DNA of 13,250 bases, from contig JAKOZM010000509.1 in the NCBI GenBank assembly GCA_029779995.1, forward strand, positions 1 through 13,250. The letters are read 5' to 3'. Below the pieces are notes generated by a model. That model saw only the letters and a program-made list of their open reading frames with translations, had not been told where the DNA came from and did not search any database. Shown here one piece after another: positions 7,289 through 13,250 of this stretch (within the stretch, counting starts at the first letter, position 1; each line of letters starts with the position of its first letter). The translations under genes were made by a program, and so were the position numbers. Origin of the DNA: Actinomycetes bacterium. Its GTDB lineage: Bacteria; Actinomycetota; Actinomycetes; S36-B12; UBA10799.

Positions 7289-7640
7289 ACTGACCTGTAC
7301 TGCAGGATTTGGGAGACCGCTGGCCGGAGGTCAGTGGTCGGTTCCTGTCAGCCCGACAGGGTGAGGCGCCAGAGATGTTCCCCAAGTCCGTCACCGCGTT
7401 CGAGACAGCATTCGGGAGGCGGACCACACCGCCGATTCGACGGGCTCCCGCCAGCCGATTAGGGCATACGCCATCAGGGATCTTGGGTGACCCGTGGTGC
7501 TGGTACCCACGGTGCATGTGTCGGCGGTCAGCAGCACTCGCGTCCTGCGGCCCACCTCAGATGTCTGACCCGTTGACCCAGAACCCCGCCGGGCATGGAT
7601 TCCGGTCAACCGTCCCGGAAACCCCGCGCCCCGAAGTAGC
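7289..7640. other. Intergenic region without a supported gene
   Basis: Between the tRNA hairpin and the end of the minus-strand secreted-protein gene, only the tRNA 3'-end copy stands out. A plus-strand open frame from 7309 has an unconvincing composition, no ribosome binding site, and runs into the coding sequence of the opposite gene. A short inverted repeat, TTCCGG with CCGGAA near 7600-7621, could help terminate the minus-strand gene, but it is weak. Confidence 0.6.
7311..7357 (+). repeat. Degraded partial copy of the tRNA-Pro 3' half
   Basis: TCCTGTCAGCCCGAC at 7343-7357 is an exact 15-nt repeat of 7232-7246 (3' side of the T stem, acceptor strand, discriminator and next base). Weaker similarity runs upstream (GGTCA, GGTC and GGTT in the same order, with short deletions in the T-loop region). 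It cannot fold as a tRNA. The copy also forms a small hairpin, CCTGTC with GACAGG at 7344-7360. Duplicated tRNA 3' ends are typical traces of integration at tRNA genes; the copy could also be a decayed tandem tRNA. Confidence 0.6.
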
Positions 7641-9002
7641 TCAGGTGGTCCAGACCTTCTTCATCCGGTAGGCGGTGTAGTCGGCGGTGGCCGGCGCCGA
7701 GATCGTCAACCGGATTCGAGCAGGACGCCCGGACAGCCACACGCGAAGCTGTCCGCCCTTACGGCTCACGATGGCGAACCGCTGCTCGCCGGCGGTCGTG
7801 GCCAGGCGCGGAGTCACCAGTATGCGCACGGTCGCGCTTTGGCCGGCATTGGTCCTCACCGGCAGGTTGAGCAACCTCGTCCAACCGCTCACCCTGACCC
7901 TGCTGGGCAGGTTGAGGGGCTTCACCGGCACCTGCTTGGTCTTGACGCGCGGCGTCGGCGTCGGGACGGTGACGCGATTACTCACAGTGCTGTATGGCGA
8001 TTCGCCGGCGAGGTTGACGGCCTTGATCCGGAAGACGTACTGACCCGGTGGCAAACTGACATCCGCGGTCTTGGCGGCGCCGTCCAACGTGGCGGGCACC
8101 GACGTGGCGTCCTGCCACGTGCTCCCGCTGTTCGCGGAGACCTGCAGCACCTGGCTTGTCACGGCGCCGGCCGGCGGAGTCCAGGAGACGGTCACTTTGT
8201 CATTGCCGTACGACGCGTTCACCGCTGTGGGAGCCACCGGGGGGCACGATTGCGCGGTGGACGGCGCGGAGTCCTCGTACATGAGCTTCGCGCCGGCGAC
8301 CTCGACGTAGCTCTCAGATCCATGCGTGCCGGTGTTCCACAGGTCGAGGCGTACGTAGCGAGATGTCGTGGGAGCGAAGCTGAAGACGGTCGGGCATGTC
8401 CCCACCGAAGTGCTGTGGGCCCCCGCGGTGACGGGGGAGCGCGGCACGACCTCCGTCCAGGAATTGTCGTCGTAGACCGGCCAGTTCGGGCTGATCGTGC
8501 TGCTCGTGGACAACGCCGCGTCGGTCACCTTGCCATCGCTGAACATCTGGAAGACACGCAACGTATTGAACTGTCGGACTTCTTTCAGGTCGATGACGAC
8601 GAAGCCCCGGTTCCCCTGGGGGACGTTGTAGAGGGTGAATCCGGCGTTCGGGTTCAGTCGAGTGAGGCGGTAGGGGTTGTCCTGGTTCTCTCCGGGGTCG
8701 CACAGGATCTGGTCAAAACGCCAGTCCAACGAACAATCGGGGGTGGCGTACACCTGGCCGTTTACGAAGGAGTCGGCGTTGTAGATGCTCTGTGGGAAAT
8801 CGCCGCCGACGAGTCCTACGTAGTTCTTGGCGAACTGCACCTGCGCGCTGCGTATGAAGTTGGTGTCCTTGACAACCGGCGCCGGGTCCAATGACGGTGC
8901 CACGGCGCCCACCTGTGCCGCGCCGGTGACCATTAGAACCCCGGCTGCCAAACCGCTGAGTGCCACCCTTGGCGTGATCCCCAGTGCTCGATTGTTATCC
9001 AT
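7641..9002 (-). CDS. Secreted protein: galactose-binding-like domain, FN3, unassigned C-terminal domain
   Basis: From the ATG at 9002 the protein has 453 residues. It starts with a signal peptide (PRVALSGLAAGVLMVTGAAQVGAVA, cleavage about residue 35). Residues about 60-245 look like a discoidin/F5-8C-type beta sandwich (FVVIDLKEVRQFNTLRVFQ, then SRYVRLDLWNTGTHGSESYVEVAGAKL), a fold that commonly binds carbohydrate or surfaces. Cys90, Cys101, Cys203 and Cys253 could form disulfides. A fibronectin type III domain spans about 255-348, then a Pro/Thr linker, then a basic C-terminal module (370-453) ending YRMKKVWTT. No enzyme domain is seen, so a surface or matrix-binding role is inferred. The start is decided by AGGGGAGGG 7 nt upstream of the ATG at 9002; an in-frame ATG at 9029 lies before this site and is less likely. 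Confidence 0.85.
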   Translation of the reverse strand: MDNNRALGITPRVALSGLAAGVLMVTGAAQVGAVAPSLDPAPVVKDTNFIRSAQVQFAKNYVGLVGGDFPQSIYNADSFVNGQVYATPDCSLDWRFDQILCDPGENQDNPYRLTRLNPNAGFTLYNVPQGNRGFVVIDLKEVRQFNTLRVFQMFSDGKVTDAALSTSSTISPNWPVYDDNSWTEVVPRSPVTAGAHSTSVGTCPTVFSFAPTTSRYVRLDLWNTGTHGSESYVEVAGAKLMYEDSAPSTAQSCPPVAPTAVNASYGNDKVTVSWTPPAGAVTSQVLQVSANSGSTWQDATSVPATLDGAAKTADVSLPPGQYVFRIKAVNLAGESPYSTVSNRVTVPTPTPRVKTKQVPVKPLNLPSRVRVSGWTRLLNLPVRTNAGQSATVRILVTPRLATTAGEQRFAIVSRKGGQLRVWLSGRPARIRLTISAPATADYTAYRMKKVWTT

Positions 9003-9188
9003 GGTCTTGCCCTCCCCTGCCGATCGCATTCGCCACGATCCGGCCCCAAGATCACGCTACGCCTGGCGTTCGCTGCGTTGCCTTCTGTGCGTCCCCAGGG
9101 GGGCCGTCACCACACGCCACTGATCCTTTCGGGTAGGTGGTGCCACACGCACGAGCATCGGGTTGTCGTTGAGCAGGCTGAGCCTGGC

Positions 9189-10634
9189 CTAAACCACCCG
9201 CCGCACAATCCTCTCCACCCGCTCCGTGTACGGCGGGTACAGCAACCGCAGATCCGGACGCTGCGGCTTGTACAGCACCGACTTGTGGTGGCTCAACGCG
9301 TCGAAGCCAGCCTTGCCGTGATACGCCCCCATCCCCGAGTCGCCGACGCCGCCGAACGGCAGCCGCTGGTCACCGATGTGCAGGATCACATGGTTCATGC
9401 AGACCCCGCCGGAGGACGTGTTGGCGAGCACGTACTTCTGCGTTGCGCGCGAACCCGTGAACAGGTACAGCGACAGGGGCTTGGGGCGCTCGCGCACGAA
9501 CTCGCAGGCCCGCTCGATCGAGTCGATGGTGACCACGGGAAGGACCGGTCCGAAGATCTCCTCGTCCATGATCGGTGAGGTCAGGTCGGGGTCGAGGATC
9601 ACGGTCGGCTCGATGACGCAGGCCTGCTCGTCGCGCGAACCCCCGAACACGGTCGTGCCGCCGGCGGTGTCCATGAGGTGCCCGATCCGGTCGAAGTGGG
9701 ACCGATTCACGATGCGCCCATAGTCGGAGGAGGCCGCAGGTTTGCCGTCCAGGAACGCACTCGCGGCCGTGCGCAGTTCCTCGATGAGGGCGTCGCGCAC
9801 CGAGGCCTCCACCAGCACGTAGTCCGGTGCGATGCACGTCTGCCCGGCGTTGAGGAACTTGCCCCACATGATCCGCCGCGCCGCGATCGCCAGGTCGGCG
9901 TCGGCGGCGACGATGGCCGGGCTCTTCCCGCCGAGTTCCAAGGTGACCGGGGTGAGGTGCTGCGCGGCGGCCTGCATGACCACCCGCCCGACTCGGGTGG
10001 AGCCGGTGAAGAAGATGTGATCCCACTTCATCGCCAGCAACTCGGTGGAGACCTGGACCCCGCCCTCCACCACCTGCAACACGCGCGGATCGAAGTACTG
10101 CGGGATCAGCCGGGCGAGCAGGGCACTGCACGCGGGGGACAGTTCGCTGGGTTTGAGCAGCACGCTGTTGCCGGCGGCCAGGGCGCCGACCAGCGGGGAG
10201 ATGCCCAACTGGAACGGGTAGTTCCACGGCGAGATGATCAGGACCACTCCGCGGGGTTCCGGCACCACTCGCCCGAAGCCTGGTTGGGACACCACCGGCG
10301 ACACGGTGAACGATCCGCGCTGCCAGGAGCGCACATGCCGCAGGGCGAACGTGCACTCGGCTTTGACCGATGCGATGTCCGCGAGCAACGACTCGACGCG
10401 GGGTCGGCGCAGATCCGTGCGTAGCGCTTCGATGATCTGCTCTTCGTTGTCCTCGAGCATGGCCAGCACGGCTCGCAATGCGGCCTTGCGGGCAGCCGTG
10501 GAACGCAGCACCCCGGCGTCCTGGCCGGCGCGCAACGCCGCCTGCACATCGTCGAAGGCGCCGGGTGGCACGTGGTCCACATCGTCGGGGATCCCGTAGC
10601 CGAGGAAGGTCCCATCGGGTGCGGCGTTGGTCAT
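9189..10634 (-). CDS. Aldehyde dehydrogenase, class 3 type (NAD(P)-dependent)
   Basis: This 481-residue cytosolic enzyme oxidises aldehydes to carboxylic acids with NAD(P). Family signatures are in order: PWNYP with Asn138, FTGSTRVGR at 209-217, LELGGKSP with general base Glu233, GQTCIAPDYVLV with nucleophile Cys267, EEIFGPVLPV near 359-368, and the ALDH3-type C-terminal segment DLRLLYPPYTERVER. The length and YPPYT tail place it with ALDH3 and fatty or aromatic aldehyde dehydrogenases rather than the longer ALDH1/2 or betaine aldehyde types. No C-terminal membrane anchor is present. The ATG at 10634 is preceded by GAAAGG at a suitable distance. The substrate cannot be inferred; no pathway partner lies beside it. 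An IS21 element begins 50 bp upstream and may have removed or replaced its promoter. Confidence 0.93.
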   Translation of the reverse strand: MTNAAPDGTFLGYGIPDDVDHVPPGAFDDVQAALRAGQDAGVLRSTAARKAALRAVLAMLEDNEEQIIEALRTDLRRPRVESLLADIASVKAECTFALRHVRSWQRGSFTVSPVVSQPGFGRVVPEPRGVVLIISPWNYPFQLGISPLVGALAAGNSVLLKPSELSPACSALLARLIPQYFDPRVLQVVEGGVQVSTELLAMKWDHIFFTGSTRVGRVVMQAAAQHLTPVTLELGGKSPAIVAADADLAIAARRIMWGKFLNAGQTCIAPDYVLVEASVRDALIEELRTAASAFLDGKPAASSDYGRIVNRSHFDRIGHLMDTAGGTTVFGGSRDEQACVIEPTVILDPDLTSPIMDEEIFGPVLPVVTIDSIERACEFVRERPKPLSLYLFTGSRATQKYVLANTSSGGVCMNHVILHIGDQRLPFGGVGDSGMGAYHGKAGFDALSHHKSVLYKPQRPDLRLLYPPYTERVERIVRRVV

Positions 10635-10684
10635 GGCAGGTGCCTTTCGCGCAATGTCCGGCCAGGCTGGCAGATCGCTCTAGT

Positions 10685-10737
10685 TGGTACGGGTAGTCCA
10701 GGTAGTTGGTACCGCTGTTCTGGATAGGTGGTACTGG
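10685..10737 (+). repeat. IS21 left inverted repeat with phased GGTAC motifs
   Basis: GGTAC occurs at 10686, 10708 and 10730, exactly 22 bp apart. A degenerate GGTGC at 10751 continues the series. In IS21-type elements repeated terminal motifs are transposase binding sites, and two-turn spacing would place them on one face of the helix. Confidence 0.85.
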
Positions 10738-10756
10738 GGGTTTCGCTGATGGTGCG

Positions 10757-10777
10757 GGTGGCACGCAGGGTGTCACC
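10757..10777 (+). promoter_or_regulatory. Hairpin in the istA leader
   Basis: GGTGGCAC (10757-10764) can pair with GTGTCACC (10770-10777) with one mismatch around a 5-nt loop, ending 10 nt before the istA ribosome binding site at 10788. It could limit read-through expression of the transposase from outside promoters; this is inference from position only. Confidence 0.3.
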
Positions 10778-10798
10778 GCTGGATTCAGGGAGGCCCGG

Positions 10799-12382
10799 AT
10801 GGCCGATTACAGAGCGATCATGCAGCAGGTGCTGGCTGGTCGCAGTTACGCCGAAATCGCGGAGGTGGTGGGGTGCTCGCGTCGTGATGTTGCGCTGGTG
10901 AAGAAGACGATCGCCTCGTCGGGGATCACCGCGGCGCGGGTGGGGTCGATGACAGATGCCGAGTTCGCCCAGTTGTTCCCGGACGGGCGCCGGAAGGTGT
11001 CCGCGGAGTATGACCAGCCGGACTTCGCGGCGACGTTGGCGTCGATGCGGGCGAACCGGCATTTCACGTTGCAGCAGGCATGGCGGCGGTACGTCGGGGC
11101 TGCGGGCACGGGCAAGAAGTACGGGTACTCGCAGTTCTGCGCACTGTTCTCCGAGCAAGTCCGGTCACTGGATCTGGTCGCCACGCTGCACCACGAACCG
11201 GGCCGGGCGATGCTGGTCGACTGGGCCGGGGACACCCTGGATCTGGTGGACGCGGTGACCGGTGAGGTCGCCAAGGCGTACCTGTTCGTGGCGGCGCTGC
11301 CCTATTCGGGGGTGGTGTTCTGCCGAGCGTTCCTGTCGATGAAGTCCGAGGCGTGGCTGGCCGGGCATGTGGGTGCGTTCGAGTTCCTGGCAGGTGTGCC
11401 ACGGCTGGTGATCCCGGACAACCCGACCACCTCCACGGTGCGGCCCACCCGCGGGGATGCCGCCCGGGAGGTCAACGCCCGCTACCAGCAGCTGGCCGAT
11501 CACTACGGCACCGCGATCGTTCCCGCCAGAGTCAAGAAGCCCAGGGATAAGGCGGCCGCGGAATCGGCGGTGAACACGGTGAACAAGCGGGTGATCGGCT
11601 ATCTGGCCGAGGAGGTGTGGACGAACCTGGCCGATCTGAACACCGCGATCGCCGAGCGGGTCCGGGAGATCAACGAGCAGATCCGCCGGGCGGATGGCAG
11701 CACCCGGTGGGAACGTTTCGAGGCCGAGGAGCTCGCCGTGTTGGGTCCGCTGCCGGCCGAGCGGTTCGAGGAGGTCGAGTGGAAGCAGGTCAAGGTGGGG
11801 CGGAACTACCACATCGCCTGCGACAGCCAGTACTACTCAGTGCCCTTCGCGCTGGCCGGGCGGCTACTGCGGGCACGGCTGAGCCCCACCAAGGTGACGG
11901 TGTTCGACGGTCACGACATCGTCGCCGAGCACGTTCGGCTGCGCGGGCGCAAAGGCCAGTACTCCACCCTGACCGAGCACGTGCCGGCGCAGCACCGGGA
12001 CGTTGCCGGGTTGTGGTCGCGGCGCTGGTTCACCGACCGGGCCCGCAGCTACGGCCCGGCCACGCTCAACGTGATCGAGCAGATTCTCGACTGGCATGCC
12101 ATCGAGGCCCAGGGCTACCTGGACTGCCAGAACATCCTGTCCGGACTGGGCAAACGCAACCGACAGCGCCTGGAAGCGGCCTGCCAGGAGATCGTCAACA
12201 GCGGAGCGTATCCGACCTATACGACGGTCAAACGTGTCCTGGCAGCCATCGACAGCGACGCCAAGAAGCCAGCTGTGGTGGCCCCGGCAGCCTCGACCCG
12301 CAAACCCCTGGCCGCGGCAGAACCCAGCCCGGACGTGTTCGTGCGTGACGCCAGCCACTACGGCCAGCAGGCAGGGCTGTGA
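10799..12382 (+). CDS. istA: IS21-family transposase IstA
   Basis: This 527-residue DDE transposase performs strand cleavage and transfer for the element. An N-terminal helix-turn-helix (RSYAEIAEVVGCSRRDVALVKK, about 15-36) would bind the terminal repeats. The catalytic rve domain has Asp141 in MLVDWAGD, Asp207 in LVIPDNPT and Glu255 in KAAAESAVN, with 47 residues between the second and third. A Mu-type C-terminal beta barrel follows (CDSQYYSVPFALAGRLLRARL, about 342-362), then a helical tail and an Ala/Pro-rich linker. The ATG at 10799 is chosen because GGGAGG at 10788-10793 precedes it; an upstream in-frame TTG lies inside the terminal repeat. The stop overlaps the istB start, coupling the two proteins, which work as a complex. 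Confidence 0.95.
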   Translation: MADYRAIMQQVLAGRSYAEIAEVVGCSRRDVALVKKTIASSGITAARVGSMTDAEFAQLFPDGRRKVSAEYDQPDFAATLASMRANRHFTLQQAWRRYVGAAGTGKKYGYSQFCALFSEQVRSLDLVATLHHEPGRAMLVDWAGDTLDLVDAVTGEVAKAYLFVAALPYSGVVFCRAFLSMKSEAWLAGHVGAFEFLAGVPRLVIPDNPTTSTVRPTRGDAAREVNARYQQLADHYGTAIVPARVKKPRDKAAAESAVNTVNKRVIGYLAEEVWTNLADLNTAIAERVREINEQIRRADGSTRWERFEAEELAVLGPLPAERFEEVEWKQVKVGRNYHIACDSQYYSVPFALAGRLLRARLSPTKVTVFDGHDIVAEHVRLRGRKGQYSTLTEHVPAQHRDVAGLWSRRWFTDRARSYGPATLNVIEQILDWHAIEAQGYLDCQNILSGLGKRNRQRLEAACQEIVNSGAYPTYTTVKRVLAAIDSDAKKPAVVAPAASTRKPLAAAEPSPDVFVRDASHYGQQAGL

Positions 12383-13149
12383 TGTTCACCGGCACCGACC
12401 ATGAGAAGTTCCGGGCCCTGCGGGTGACGCACGTGGCCACCCACTTCGAGCAACTGCTCGTCGACGAGGCCAACGACACACTGACCCCGGAGCAGTTGTT
12501 TCTCACCGCCGTCGATGACGCCCTGGATGCCCGCCGCGCCAACCGGGTCGACAAACTCATCCGCGCGGCCCGTTTCCCGATCCCGCACGCCTGCGTGGCC
12601 GAGATCGCCTTCGAGGACGGACGCGGCATCACCGCCGTGCGGATGAAACGGTACGCCGCGCATGACTGGAGCGCTGACCCCACGAACCTGCTGATCGTTT
12701 CCCCGACTGGCGGCGGGAAGACCTACCTGGCCTGCGCGATCGGGATCGCCGCCTGCCACAACGGTCACCGGGTCACCTACGCCCGCATGGACGACCTGGC
12801 CCGCCGGCTGGTCATCGCCCGCACCGACGGCATCGCCCATCAGAAACTGCTCAACGACCTGTCCGACACCACGCTGCTGATAATTGATGACTTCCTCACG
12901 GTCGGCATCGACAGCGACGCCGCGGCAGACCTGTTCGCGGTCCTGGCCAACCGCGAACACCGCCTACCCACCATGATCGCCGCCCAATCAGGACCGGGCT
13001 ACTGGGTCGAAGCCCTACCCGACAGAGTCGCCGCCGACTCCATCGTGAACCGGCTGGCCAACCACGCCCGCAAGATCAACCTCGGACAAGTCGACATGCG
13101 TGAACGCCTCGACCAGCGCTCACGCGCCGACACCAACTACTGGGAATAG
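12382..13149 (+). CDS. istB: IS21-family ATPase helper IstB
   Basis: This 255-residue AAA+ ATPase is the DnaC/DnaA-like partner of IstA that forms a nucleoprotein assembly on DNA and stimulates transposition. Walker A is SPTGGGKT at 107-114, with Ser in place of the usual first Gly. Walker B is LLIIDDF at 165-171. The IAAQSGPGYWVEAL stretch at 199-212 and the arginine-rich end DSIVNRLANHARKINL (219-234) are IstB family signatures. The N-terminal 90 residues form the helical IstB domain (LDARRANRVDKLIRAARFP). The ATG at 12382 shares one base with the istA TGA; a GTG one codon earlier is equally possible. The gene is followed directly by the right end of the element. Confidence 0.94.
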   Translation: MFTGTDHEKFRALRVTHVATHFEQLLVDEANDTLTPEQLFLTAVDDALDARRANRVDKLIRAARFPIPHACVAEIAFEDGRGITAVRMKRYAAHDWSADPTNLLIVSPTGGGKTYLACAIGIAACHNGHRVTYARMDDLARRLVIARTDGIAHQKLLNDLSDTTLLIIDDFLTVGIDSDAAADLFAVLANREHRLPTMIAAQSGPGYWVEALPDRVAADSIVNRLANHARKINLGQVDMRERLDQRSRADTNYWE

Positions 13150-13155
13150 GACCCC

Positions 13156-13233
13156 GGCCGGTACCGGCCCGCCACCAGGGCCGGTACCACCTCCCCAGAG
13201 CAGCGGTACCAACAAGCCGGACTACCCGTACCA
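13156..13233 (-). repeat. IS21 right inverted repeat and inner palindrome
   Basis: GTACC (GGTAC on the minus strand) occurs at 13228, 13206, 13184 and 13161, spaced 22, 22 and 23 bp. The three outer copies mirror the left end within the 53-bp inverted repeat (13181-13233). The innermost lies in the perfect 14-bp palindrome GGCCGGTACCGGCC (13156-13169), which starts 6 nt after the istB stop and may also act in termination. Confidence 0.85.
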
Positions 13234-13250
13234 GATACGGCTACCTGCCA

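Larger units (their letters stand above)
10685..13233 (+). mobile_element. Complete IS21-family insertion sequence
   Basis: The 2549-bp element begins TGGTACGGG and ends CCCGTACCA, carrying istA and istB in overlapping frames, the defining IS21 layout. The terminal inverted repeats extend 53 bp (10685-10737 and 13181-13233) with 46 matching positions and no gaps, and both ends show the TG...CA termini usual for the family. Both genes are uninterrupted, so the element may be active. The bases directly outside the ends (CTCTAGT on the left, GATACGG on the right) do not form an obvious target duplication. Confidence 0.93.

Noticed and set aside
7311..7357. A second functional tRNA gene
   Set aside because: Only the 3' acceptor and part of the T stem are preserved; no cloverleaf or anticodon arm can be folded.
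7309..7671. A 120-codon plus-strand open frame after the tRNA
   Set aside because: It has no ribosome binding site, contains the tRNA 3'-end copy, overlaps the end of the opposite gene, and has no recognisable protein character.
13156..13233. A short CRISPR-like repeat array
   Set aside because: The 22-bp periodic GGTAC motifs are mirrored at the other end of the element and belong to the IS21 terminal repeats.

Overview
The window comes from a high-GC Gram-positive bacterium, most probably an actinomycete (Actinomycetota). Codon third positions are strongly G/C, several starts are GTG, and the run scpB - rluB - aroH - tyrA - cmk - der on the + strand is the gene order known around the segregation/condensation genes of actinobacteria. 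The genus cannot be read from this sequence.

Positions 1-7099 are a housekeeping block. They hold the last 27 codons of scpB (chromosome condensation), a large-subunit rRNA pseudouridine synthase, a monofunctional AroH-type chorismate mutase overlapping a prephenate dehydrogenase with an ACT domain (two steps of tyrosine synthesis), cytidylate kinase overlapping the double GTPase Der (nucleotide supply and 50S ribosome assembly), and an unrecognised six-helix membrane protein. A secreted Asp-box repeat protein with FN3 and basic C-terminal domains is inserted on the opposite strand between tyrA and cmk. It ends convergently with tyrA and diverges from cmk. aroH and cmk each carry the same -10-like hexamer TAGGCT at exactly the same distance from the start codon and lack a well-placed Shine-Dalgarno sequence, which suggests leaderless transcripts.

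Positions 7172-7640 hold a tRNA-Pro(GGG) gene, a perfect 20-bp hairpin that begins at the tRNA's last base, a 15-nt exact copy of the tRNA 3' end 111 bp downstream inside a degraded tRNA-like stretch, and otherwise no supported gene. This is where the conserved block gives way to accessory sequence.

Positions 7641-10634 (minus strand) carry a secreted protein (galactose-binding-like, FN3, unassigned C-terminal domain) and a class-3-type aldehyde dehydrogenase. Positions 10685-13233 are a complete IS21-family insertion sequence with intact istA and istB. Its 53-bp imperfect terminal inverted repeats contain GGTAC motifs spaced at 22 bp. The element starts 50 bp upstream of the aldehyde dehydrogenase start codon.

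I saw no CRISPR array, no phage genes and no recognisable defence or biosynthetic system. The most unusual signals are the tRNA-Pro 3'-end duplication with its hairpin, the out-of-frame copy of a C-terminal domain behind the Asp-box gene, the phased repeat arrays at the IS ends, and the matched leaderless-type promoters.
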